NCBI GenBank assembly: GCA_963776195.1
Contig: CAVZMO010000053.1
Location: 62,001-126,000, forward strand
Length of the DNA: 64,000 nt
Direction of reading: 5' to 3'
DNA from: CAVZMO01 sp963776195
Lineage (GTDB): Bacteria > Nitrospirota > Thermodesulfovibrionia > Thermodesulfovibrionales > SM23-35
Position numbers and translations under genes: made by a program. The notes under the pieces are model-generated. The model did not search any database. It was not told the DNA's origin and was given only the letters and a program-made list of their open reading frames with translations. Below, piece by piece: positions 37,591-44,855 of this stretch. Within the stretch, counting starts at the first letter, position 1. Each line of letters opens with the position of its first letter.

Positions 37591-38622
37591 TCATTTCCAT
37601 ATAAATGGCGGATAATTATCGATATCTCCCCTGAGAAAACGCGCCATCAGCAGCGCCTGCACATAAGGAAGAAGACCAATTGCTACCTTCTCCTTAATAA
37701 AAGGGTGCTCTATTTCCTCCTGCTTGCGTTTCTGATAAGCAACAAGCACCGTTTTTCTCGTGTCATCATCCATCCATACCGCCCCGGTTTCCTTCTTCTT
37801 GAATCCATTTGCCTGCACCTGCCCCAAATTGATTAACGAAAGAGTGAGCCTGTCGGCAATAAACGGCCTGAATTCTTCCATGATATCAAGGGCGAGACCG
37901 TAACGTCCCGGACGGTCCCGGTGCAGGAAACCGACTGAAGGATCGAGACCCACTGTTTCGAGGCCTGCACGCACATCGTGCATCAACAATGTATAAATAA
38001 ACGACAGCAGGCAGTTTACATTATCCAACGGCGGTCTGCGGTTTCGTTCATTGAATGTGAATTCATCTTTCTGTGAAGTGATCAAGTGGTCAAAGACATC
38101 AAAATAGGCATTTGCAGATTCTCCCTCTATGCCCCGGACGATATCGAGAGGCGATTCAGTCTGTAATCTTCTCGCCGAATTTGTAAGTCTCTGCGAAGCG
38201 CGAGAAATTGCCTCTGTGTCTATTTTGTCTGAGTGGTCCCTCAATGCACGCTGTATCACCGTGCGACAGTTTGCGACCTTGCCTGTCACTACTGCACGCG
38301 CAATCGATGAGGATTCTCTTAGGTCATCGGCTCGCCGGTACTGCTCGCGCCTGAGAAGGACATTGCCCGACACAGGCCCCTGTACCTTTGCGAGGAAACT
38401 GCCGTGTTCCGTAAGAAAGCTGATTGCAACCTGGTTCTCGGCGCAGAACCCCATGAGGTAAGGGCTGCATGAAACCTGACCGAAGCAGACAATCCCGCCG
38501 AGAGTGTGAACCGGCAGACGCAAAGCTACTTCTCCATCAATCTTGACAACAACCGTTTCTCCGTCTTTTGAAAGATATGCTCCCTGAGTTGTAACAAAGA
38601 GAGTGTTAAGAAGTTTTTTCAT
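37591..38622 (-). CDS. cas1: CRISPR-associated Cas1 (I-C type)
   Basis: This 343-residue integrase inserts new spacers. Metal-binding residues are visible in GIEGESANAYF (Glu), VGFLHRDRPGR (His) and LALDIMEEFRP (Asp/Glu). The N-terminal beta domain starts MKKLLNTLFVTTQGAYLSKD, typical of Cas1c. It is separated from cas4, its usual partner in PAM selection, by the AbrB/PIN pair and an inverted-repeat element. Confidence 0.97.
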   Translation of the reverse strand: MKKLLNTLFVTTQGAYLSKDGETVVVKIDGEVALRLPVHTLGGIVCFGQVSCSPYLMGFCAENQVAISFLTEHGSFLAKVQGPVSGNVLLRREQYRRADDLRESSSIARAVVTGKVANCRTVIQRALRDHSDKIDTEAISRASQRLTNSARRLQTESPLDIVRGIEGESANAYFDVFDHLITSQKDEFTFNERNRRPPLDNVNCLLSFIYTLLMHDVRAGLETVGLDPSVGFLHRDRPGRYGLALDIMEEFRPFIADRLTLSLINLGQVQANGFKKKETGAVWMDDDTRKTVLVAYQKRKQEEIEHPFIKEKVAIGLLPYVQALLMARFLRGDIDNYPPFIWK

Positions 38623-38634
38623 TCCGCCCCCGAG

Positions 38635-39060
38635 TTAAAACATCTTTAACAACACTGAAGCGCTTATAATTCTGCCAGACTTGTACTGGCCCATATCCAG
38701 CAAGTCCTTGTCCCCGCTGACAATAAAATCTGCCCCTGCAGATACAGCACAGGCAATAAATTTGTCGTCATCGGCATCCCTGCATATTCCCTTGACAGTA
38801 TCTGCAATTTCTATAACTTCAAAGTACGGGAGAACTTCTTCCTCAATAATCACTTTTATCTCCTGACGCGTCAGGGAGAACTTCGGATATTCGAGAACGG
38901 CCTTAAACTCTTGAAAAGTTTCTCTTGAGAACGCGGGAACAATCCGGCCATTCTTCCAAAGATCAACTACCCTTGCAAGTTCGCCTTTAAACAACAGGGC
39001 CGACACCAGTATATTGGTGTCAAGAACAACCTTTCTTATCGCCTTTTCTTTCTTGCCCAC
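38635..39060 (-). CDS. PIN-domain toxin, COG1569 type
   Basis: This 141-residue PIN-domain nuclease has acidic metal residues in VVLDTNILVSALL, RDADDDKF and VSGDKDLL. The family is usually annotated as the toxin of a PIN/AbrB or PIN/RHH pair that cleaves RNA. It overlaps the AbrB-like antitoxin gene by 25 bp, so the two are coupled. It lies 12 bp upstream of cas1 and points the same way, so it may share transcription with cas1-cas2. Confidence 0.85.
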   Translation of the reverse strand: MGKKEKAIRKVVLDTNILVSALLFKGELARVVDLWKNGRIVPAFSRETFQEFKAVLEYPKFSLTRQEIKVIIEEEVLPYFEVIEIADTVKGICRDADDDKFIACAVSAGADFIVSGDKDLLDMGQYKSGRIISASVLLKMF

Positions 39061-39275
39061 TTTACCGCCTCAGTTACATCCTTTCCGGTAACGCCGAGTT
39101 TTTCCAACTTCTCCCTTACGCCTTCAAGTGTCACATCCGCACGGGTTATCTTGACCGGCATAAGAATTATCTTTCTTTCCTTAACTGTAACGTCAAAATA
39201 ATCCGTATCCGGAAATTCCTTGACGATCTCTTTCGGCAACGTCAGTTGATTTTTTGATGTTTTCTTTGCAAGCAT
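39036..39275 (-). CDS. AbrB/MazE-like antitoxin
   Basis: This 79-residue protein has a swapped-hairpin AbrB-type N-terminus (KKTSKNQLTLPKEIVKEF) and a basic helical C-terminus that should bind the toxin. It precedes and overlaps the PIN gene, the usual antitoxin-first order. A strong ribosome site (AAGGAGG) lies upstream, and a TATAGT sits just before it. Antitoxins of this class repress their own promoter; that DNA would be next to the inverted-repeat element at 39308. Confidence 0.82.
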   Translation of the reverse strand: MLAKKTSKNQLTLPKEIVKEFPDTDYFDVTVKERKIILMPVKITRADVTLEGVREKLEKLGVTGKDVTEAVKWARKKRR

Positions 39276-39307
39276 TATTCCTTACCTCCTTACTATAAGG
39301 ATATATT

Positions 39308-39515
39308 GTTAACCCAAAAAATGCAATTGACGGTAGGCATATGTGCAGCAAAAGCACTTGTGCAGCACCTTTGTGAGCGCTTTAATGACCCGGATAATGT
39401 GCACGTTTTTATCCTTAGCGTTTAGATACTATACAGACGCAAATTCTGCATTCAAGAGGTTTTGATGCATATGTGCCTGCCGTCCTTTTATCCAAATGCA
39501 TTTTTTGGGTTAACC
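39308..39515. mobile_element. 208-bp MITE-like element with 18-bp terminal inverted repeats
   Basis: Perfect 18-bp inverted ends lie at 39308-39325 and 39498-39515, starting GTTAACCC and ending in GGGTTAAC. The similarity continues inwards with gaps (GGTAGGCATATGTGCA near 39332 against TGCATATGTGCCTGCC near 39467). No gene fits inside. An internal TGTGCAGCA occurs twice (39342, 39359). No clear target duplication is seen. It fills the gap between cas4 and the AbrB gene and looks like a non-autonomous element or a large foldback. Confidence 0.65.
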
Positions 39516-39543
39516 TGGGAATTGCAAGGAGAGCTCTTGCAAG

Positions 39544-40176
39544 TCACTCGCCCTCAATCGCCTTCATTAGATAATTGCTTGCCTTTCTGCTTACCTTCGG
39601 CATGCAAAGTTCATATAAAGAACATTTCTTGCACTTTTTTGAATATTCAGGTTTCGGTGTCGTTCCCGATTCAATCAGCGCATGCACTTTCCTGGCTGCA
39701 TCTTCAGTCTCATGCCGTAGTTTGTCGTCGAAAACAACATCTTCCCTGCGCCGCGTTTGTCCGTAAAAAAGCTCACCGTTCTTGATCTCAACATTCATCA
39801 TCTCTTCAAGGCAGATTGCCTGGGCGCACAGTTGAACTTTGTCGCAATCATCCATTTTGGGTTTCCCCCGTTTGTATTCAACAGGGAAAGGCATCCATTT
39901 GTCGCCTTGTTTGTGAAACTCCACAACATCCGCCTTGCCGATGAGGCCAAGCCTGAGCGAGCGCATAGGCACACCATATTCGATGCGGACATTCCCCCTT
40001 GATTCACGATTCGCCGTGTCAACTTTATCATGCATGATCCTGCCCTCGGCAGTGAAAAGATTCTCATTCCACAATTGCTCAATGTGGATAAGGGCGCACT
40101 GGCGCTCGCAGAAGACGAGATGCTGCAAGGCTGAAAGCTGAATTAGATCGTCTTCGGTATATGTCTTATGGGTCAT
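39544..40176 (-). CDS. cas4: CRISPR-associated Cas4
   Basis: This RecB-like nuclease trims prespacers and helps define the PAM. Nuclease residues lie in IGKADVVEFH and VEYKRGKPK. The iron-sulfur cluster cysteines are the one in LVFCERQCALIHIEQ and the C-terminal CKKCSLYELC. I start at the ATG at 40176 (MTHKTYTEDDL), which matches I-C Cas4 N-termini; an earlier in-frame ATG at 40218 would add 14 unconserved residues and overlap the preceding gene. Length is about 210 residues. Confidence 0.93.
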   Translation of the reverse strand: MTHKTYTEDDLIQLSALQHLVFCERQCALIHIEQLWNENLFTAEGRIMHDKVDTANRESRGNVRIEYGVPMRSLRLGLIGKADVVEFHKQGDKWMPFPVEYKRGKPKMDDCDKVQLCAQAICLEEMMNVEIKNGELFYGQTRRREDVVFDDKLRHETEDAARKVHALIESGTTPKPEYSKKCKKCSLYELCMPKVSRKASNYLMKAIEGE

Positions 40177-40183
40177 ATAAGGC

Positions 40184-40744
40184 CTATTTTCTTGTTTTGC
40201 GATACTGTGATCGCGCATGATAGAGTCTTTCCGTAAACCCGCCCTCTTTCAAGAACTCCTTTTCCAAGGCCCGCAATTGCTGATCAAGTAGGTAATTTGT
40301 CTGGTGGATCAGGCAGGCCATGGTGTTAGCGGCAACTTCAGGAGGCGAAGCTTCAATATAAGTCTTATAAGTCGAATAAGACCTATTGCTCGCGCAAGCG
40401 AGCTTTCTGACCTTTTGCGCCTCGGGGTGGTCCTTTTCCCAGAGAAGCAATCCTTTCTGCCTCAAATAATCCTGAAAATCAAGCAACAGCTCTTCAAGAC
40501 TTGCCCGCGCCACGCCGATGAGTTTCAGTTCAGTCTTTTTAGAAGTGCCCGACGCCATGCTGCCCTCCGCAATGTTCTGTTTGCCGCTGCGTGCCGCCTG
40601 CACCATCTGGTCATGCGTGCGTGAGCGGATATTGATGAAGCGGTCGCAAAACACTATCGTGGCATCATAAACAATCTCCGACATTTTGTAAGATTGCAGC
40701 TCGCGATACCCGCCGTGCGGCGGGATGAGTTTTGGCTCAGTCAT
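40184..40744 (-). CDS. Four-helix-bundle protein with suffix-type N-terminus
   Basis: This protein of about 186 residues begins LIPPHGGYRELQSYKMSEIV and is then all-helical (AARSGKQNIAEGSMASGTSK, RASLEELLLDFQDYLRQKG). It matches proteins annotated as four-helix-bundle suffix domain, relatives of the 23S rRNA intervening-sequence protein. Function is unknown. I start at the ATG at 40744. It lies between the truncated Bro-N gene and cas4 in the cas operon; a partial copy of its first part occurs at 41045-41176. Confidence 0.68.
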   Translation of the reverse strand: MTEPKLIPPHGGYRELQSYKMSEIVYDATIVFCDRFINIRSRTHDQMVQAARSGKQNIAEGSMASGTSKKTELKLIGVARASLEELLLDFQDYLRQKGLLLWEKDHPEAQKVRKLACASNRSYSTYKTYIEASPPEVAANTMACLIHQTNYLLDQQLRALEKEFLKEGGFTERLYHARSQYRKTRK

Positions 40745-40754
40745 GGGGCTTGCC

Positions 40755-41048
40755 TCATTTTCTCTCCAGCTTTTTCCGGCTTTCCAGTCGGAATATACCC
40801 TGAGTATTGGCACAGTCAGTCTCTCTCAGTTTTCCATCAGAGGCCGGCAATTTCAGTCCGTGACAAAATGTCACGACCTCGCTTCCTTCTTCTTTTAACC
40901 GTTGTTTTAGCTTTCTCCAATATGCGCCAGCATCAGGGCTGTCAGTGAGCACTCCAACAACATCAACTACAGAAAACCACCATTCGTTATTGTGCAACGT
41001 TCTCCTGATTTTTTTACCTTTAAAAACCGCTAAATGTGTTTCCGTCAT
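40755..41048 (-). pseudogene. Truncated Bro-N (antirepressor-like) gene
   Basis: This 97-residue product has the Bro-N pattern GKKIRRTLHNNEWWFSVVD and LTDSPDAGAYWRKLKQRL. It then breaks off at CANTQGIF, where the related protein at 47631-48456 continues for another 180 residues. The last dozen residues are unrelated. Bro-N proteins are DNA-binding antirepressor-like proteins frequent in phages and mobile regions. This one is probably a remnant left by a deletion whose other side is the four-helix gene. Confidence 0.7.
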
Positions 41049-41176
41049 TCAACCTCCTTTACCAATTCACAAGCCTCCTGCCATGCAAGCATGTCATCAA
41101 ACATCTGGTAAGACTGAAGCTCCCGATACCCGCCGTGCGGCGGGATAAGTTGGGGGAAGTCTTTTGGGTCGGTCAT
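41045..41176 (-). pseudogene. Partial copy of the four-helix-protein gene
   Basis: This is a 43-residue reading frame, too short to be listed by length filters. It shares PPHGGYRELQSY with the intact gene at 40184-40744 and then reads DMLAWQEACELVKEVE, which resembles the first helix of four-helix-bundle proteins, before stopping. The stop overlaps the Bro-N ATG. It looks like a truncated duplicate that ended up on the other side of the Bro-N fragment. Confidence 0.6.
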
Positions 41177-41205
41177 TATTTGTCGTCTCTTGTTTTGTAT
41201 AGGCA

Positions 41206-42156
41206 CTAAATCTTTTCAATGACAACATTGTTCGGATTAAATATTTCCGGCGTTAATCCAGCAAGACTCTTCAGATTGATCGAATAATCCTCAATCTTTC
41301 TTGGATCACTTAATCCTTCGTTAGGCGCAACGCTCAATGACCTATGAACCACAGCAGTGGAATATTGTCCATGCTTAACGTTGTGTTGCCACCAAAACAC
41401 CGCGACGACTTCCATACTACCTTCGGGCCGTGCGGAAGAAGCATCGTTGTCAAACAAATGTTCGAGTGCGTTCTTTATGGCTTTAGCATCATCTTCGGCA
41501 AACCAAGTCTTTGAAGCAAGCTGCGGATTTATGGCACCGTAGGATACGTATAATCCGTGATCAACACGATGTTTCATTCCCATAGTATCCGATGCTTTCT
41601 TCGTCCCATCTCCTTCGCCGCTAACACTTTTGGTAATCTGGATGCTGGACACACTTACCGGCGTAACACTAAATGCCGAGTGAATAGAAACCGGCCCTCG
41701 AATCCCAATGGAAACGCCCGAATCATCGGCTTTTTCTTCCTGCTCTTCCTTTACTTCTTTGCCTCTCTTGGACTTCTCGTTTTTCTTGCCCTTATATGCA
41801 AAGACTTGTCCGAACGCCCTGACATCAATCCATTTATTGCAAGCTTCTTCACGGAACTTCTTCTCATCGTTCATTGCATTTCCTAAAACACCTTCTACTC
41901 TTGCCCGCAAACTACGGTAATCATCCAGACGGTTGTCATCAGATTGAACGAAAACACTGTATATATACTCATCCTTGTCATTTTTCATCTCCATCAGGCG
42001 ATTTCTGATTTTTCTTTTAATACAGACATCAGACAACTCGCCCAAGCCATCGTAATTCGTCCGCGGCCGATTGCCGTTTAAAGGGTCACCATTAGGGTTA
42101 GCACCTTTTACGCTAAAAATAACCGCGAAATCAATTTTGTTCTTCAAAGTTTCCAT
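41206..42156 (-). CDS. cas7: CRISPR-associated Cas7 (I-C, Csd2)
   Basis: This 316-residue backbone subunit of the I-C Cascade binds along the crRNA. It opens with DFAVIFSVKGANPNGDPLNG and NRPRTNYDGLGELSDVCIKR, the Csd2 signature, and has SIGIRGPVSIHSAFSVTPV in the middle. A charged Lys/Glu-rich loop occurs near residues 122-142. It is 15 bp downstream of cas8c. Confidence 0.95.
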   Translation of the reverse strand: METLKNKIDFAVIFSVKGANPNGDPLNGNRPRTNYDGLGELSDVCIKRKIRNRLMEMKNDKDEYIYSVFVQSDDNRLDDYRSLRARVEGVLGNAMNDEKKFREEACNKWIDVRAFGQVFAYKGKKNEKSKRGKEVKEEQEEKADDSGVSIGIRGPVSIHSAFSVTPVSVSSIQITKSVSGEGDGTKKASDTMGMKHRVDHGLYVSYGAINPQLASKTWFAEDDAKAIKNALEHLFDNDASSARPEGSMEVVAVFWWQHNVKHGQYSTAVVHRSLSVAPNEGLSDPRKIEDYSINLKSLAGLTPEIFNPNNVVIEKI

Positions 42157-42170
42157 GAAATATCCTCCTT

Positions 42171-42578
42171 TTATTCAATAGGGTCTGTTGCTGACTCTGT
42201 TTCGTTTTCATTCGTATTAGCGCTGCTTTTAAATTTGAGAGCTTCTCGCTGACAATGATAGCCAAGCAAAAACTCACCGCTTAATGTCTTATCTCCGGTA
42301 TAATCTTCAGGTAAATCAAACAAACCATGCACTTTATCTATAACATCTTGATATTTTCTTGCCCTTCCGCCAAGTCTTGCTTTATATGGAGCCAATGACA
42401 ACTCTATTGTCCTCCATGTGCTACAGGGGTGATCTGCAAATCGCTGCATCAACCGTGAAGCATTTGTTTCTCTTTTTTCTTTAGCCGTAAAAAGCGCATG
42501 TCCTTCCAAACAGTCCGCAGCCGCCAACAGCCGCCCATATAAATAATCCCTTGTTGTACGACTCTCATCTAATGCCAT
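42171..42578 (-). CDS. Cas11c small subunit from an internal start in cas8c
   Basis: Within cas8c and in its frame, an ATG at 42576-42578 is preceded by AAGGAGG at 42587-42593, 8 bases upstream. This is the best ribosome site in the whole cas operon and has no purpose for full-length Cas8c. Translation from it gives a 135-residue, mostly helical protein beginning MALDESRTTRDYLYGRLLAA. Independent translation of the small subunit from the 3' part of cas8 is established for type I-C systems, so the inference is strong. Confidence 0.82.
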   Translation of the reverse strand: MALDESRTTRDYLYGRLLAAADCLEGHALFTAKEKRETNASRLMQRFADHPCSTWRTIELSLAPYKARLGGRARKYQDVIDKVHGLFDLPEDYTGDKTLSGEFLLGYHCQREALKFKSSANTNENETESATDPIE

Positions 42579-44117
42579 ACTATACCCCTCCTTTTCGTTA
42601 TATTTTCTATAAAGTGCACAGGCGATGCTGAGGGCTTTATTCCATTCCCAGCCCCCCATGCCTGCCCGATTACATGCTCGATGGACTGCTGAATCAACAA
42701 TATCACGAGGAATCTGTTGTCCATCAACAATGCAAGGCAAAAGACGTTCAACCGTTGCTTTCTTCAACTTATCGTCAACCTTGCTTCCATATGCCGCTTC
42801 AGCAATGTCTCGCGGTGCAGGAGCCCCGACAAATCTCAAGTACTTTCTCTTTGCTTTCTTATTATTCTTGTCTTCGATAGAACGATAGTCATGAACCCAT
42901 GCACAGGTTTCGTGCCATTGCTCAACCCTTTTCAAGAAATCTGCTCCACTTAACTCACGATAAAAAGTTATGGCCATGCGGCCTGGTGTTGCCGAGTCTA
43001 TCCCCATTACCACGATACCAGTTGTGTCGCCCAAGTCGGCCTTGTATCCTGCTATTTTTTTATTGAACTTGAGCGCGATATTTTGAGCGGTTGAAACAAC
43101 ATCTGAATCATCACTCGCCAATTCTTCTTCTCCAAGAACTGACAATGGATCGGCAAGCGGGTCAGGGATTTCCTTGCCCGATGTAGCCCATGCGACAATA
43201 GCCTGATCTCCACTTCGATATCCTTGCCTGCTTATAAGCCAGCGTAGCGCACTGTGCGCCTTTTGAGTGACCTCAAATCCAACCCCACAGGTCTGGTGTG
43301 TGTTATGTTTTTTCGTGTCCGTAAACCGACCTCTAAAAGTGAATCCATCCCAATCATTTGAGGATATCAATTTTGCCTTGTCCCCATCATTCCTCAACTT
43401 GGCAGGATGAAGATCAGCCATGAATAATTCTTTGCCTGTCACATAACAAAGGGATTTCTCTTTTTTTGTGCCGGAGTAATAATCAATCCATCTACCCCAA
43501 AGAGCTTTGTCCTCCCATGTTTTAGGGCAGGGATCATTTAGGATTTCAACTTCCCATCGAATAAACGCATCCGCTTGCCATCCTTCATTCTGAAACAACG
43601 CAAAGATACCAGGTTTATCTTTTCTATCCCCCTCCCATTTTTTCAACAACTTGCCGTCATCACCAGGGATCAATATTTTCTTGTCAATTAAATCGTTAAC
43701 AACAGCCCCTTTCTTGACATACTTGAGAACTGCTTTTGCCTTCTGATGGCTGAATTTTGATCCACACCATGCCTCAAGATTTGACATGTAAAGGTTGAAG
43801 TATGGTTTTTTGTTGCCACCATAGGCTTTATAGTCTTTAGCAACGTATTGCAACTTATCGCACAAAGGATGCGGTGCCTCGCCGCTAGTCCGACCGCCTG
43901 AACTTTTTTCAGTACATGGAATGATCGTTCTTGCATCGTCTTTTGGAACAACTCTGGCTCTTTTAAAAGTCCCTTGATTATCAATAACAATCTCTATTTG
44001 CGCCTTATTCGTTGTGTGACAAATTGGAAGAAGCGGGACTTCTTTTTCAGAGGCAACCTTGCCAATCATTGACTGACTATTCTCATAGGTTTCATATAGT
44101 TTTTGTATCCAGCTCAT
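42171..44117 (-). CDS. cas8c: CRISPR-associated Cas8c (Csd1)
   Basis: This 648-residue large subunit of I-C Cascade recognises the PAM. Features include ICHTTNKAQIEIVIDNQGTF at the N-terminus, a central region with CYVTGKELFMADLHPAKL, and the C-terminal helical part that also encodes Cas11c. It overlaps cas5 by 4 bp. Length is at the upper end for Csd1. An internal start with a strong ribosome site at 42578 is annotated separately. Confidence 0.94.
   Translation of the reverse strand: MSWIQKLYETYENSQSMIGKVASEKEVPLLPICHTTNKAQIEIVIDNQGTFKRARVVPKDDARTIIPCTEKSSGGRTSGEAPHPLCDKLQYVAKDYKAYGGNKKPYFNLYMSNLEAWCGSKFSHQKAKAVLKYVKKGAVVNDLIDKKILIPGDDGKLLKKWEGDRKDKPGIFALFQNEGWQADAFIRWEVEILNDPCPKTWEDKALWGRWIDYYSGTKKEKSLCYVTGKELFMADLHPAKLRNDGDKAKLISSNDWDGFTFRGRFTDTKKHNTHQTCGVGFEVTQKAHSALRWLISRQGYRSGDQAIVAWATSGKEIPDPLADPLSVLGEEELASDDSDVVSTAQNIALKFNKKIAGYKADLGDTTGIVVMGIDSATPGRMAITFYRELSGADFLKRVEQWHETCAWVHDYRSIEDKNNKKAKRKYLRFVGAPAPRDIAEAAYGSKVDDKLKKATVERLLPCIVDGQQIPRDIVDSAVHRACNRAGMGGWEWNKALSIACALYRKYNEKEGYSMALDESRTTRDYLYGRLLAAADCLEGHALFTAKEKRETNASRLMQRFADHPCSTWRTIELSLAPYKARLGGRARKYQDVIDKVHGLFDLPEDYTGDKTLSGEFLLGYHCQREALKFKSSANTNENETESATDPIE
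42587..42593 (-). promoter_or_regulatory. Internal ribosome-binding site for Cas11c
   Basis: The minus strand reads AAGGAGG with an 8-base spacer to the internal ATG at 42578. It lies in the middle of the cas8c coding sequence (codons for NEKEGYS). Confidence 0.82.
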
Positions 44118-44839
44118 TTATGACCCTCCCATTCTTCAAAACCTTCCAGCAACCCCTCCTCTTCTAAGCCGACTGACTCCGGCGGATTGGCTTTCATAGA
44201 CCTTACAGCCTTTCGTATAGAACAGTCTTCAGGTCGAACAAAATCAACTTTGCCGTCAACCATCTTAGGGCGCCAGAACCGGGCATGAAGCTCATCTTTT
44301 CCAAATTCGTCAGGATAATCAAAGCCATGAAACATCAAGTCAAATGCTATTTCGCCATAATCATCGTATTCGCTTTTTCCTTCTCCAAACCTGCACGGCT
44401 CAACATAGCCCTGACATTCCCGTGCGCCTAAGAATATGTCTCTTCTACCCCCTTTATCTATCATCCGTTTAGCAACAAAAAAATGCTTGTTTTCGTTTCT
44501 GTCTTTCTCCATATTCTTACGATTCATATTCCACTCAAAGTGCGCCTGAACTTGATACTCGACATCGGCAATGTAAGTATAGATTGCAAGAGAATTGCCG
44601 CCGCCATACTCAATAGGTTTTGCGCTACGCGTCTGCGTTCGTATGCGATTCATCACTCTGACGCGGTCGATAATCCAAATAATAGTCGGCTTCCAATAAA
44701 CCGAACTCAATATGCCCTTCAACGCTTCATAGGTAGGAATGTGATAAGAACACTTCTCGCCACCAAGTTTTGTCAGCGGATCAGTAAAAAGAGCATATCT
44801 GCCTTCGACCTTGAATTCCACCTTGTTTTCTTTTTCCAT
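44114..44839 (-). CDS. cas5: CRISPR-associated Cas5c, crRNA-processing nuclease
   Basis: In type I-C there is no Cas6; Cas5c cuts the repeat RNA and stays on the 5' handle. The 241-residue protein has the candidate catalytic residues Y37 (HIPTYEALKG) and K118-H119 (NENKHFFVAKR), in the places equivalent to the Tyr-Lys-His set of characterised Cas5c/Cas5d. It overlaps cas8c by 4 bp and is 16 bp after cas3. Confidence 0.94.
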   Translation of the reverse strand: MEKENKVEFKVEGRYALFTDPLTKLGGEKCSYHIPTYEALKGILSSVYWKPTIIWIIDRVRVMNRIRTQTRSAKPIEYGGGNSLAIYTYIADVEYQVQAHFEWNMNRKNMEKDRNENKHFFVAKRMIDKGGRRDIFLGARECQGYVEPCRFGEGKSEYDDYGEIAFDLMFHGFDYPDEFGKDELHARFWRPKMVDGKVDFVRPEDCSIRKAVRSMKANPPESVGLEEEGLLEGFEEWEGHK

Positions 44840-44855
44840 GAACGCCTCCTTTTAA

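Noticed and set aside
40184..40744. Four-helix protein as the Avd component of a diversity-generating retroelement
   Set aside because: No reverse transcriptase, template repeat or variable repeat was found nearby, and the N-terminus fits the suffix-type family instead.
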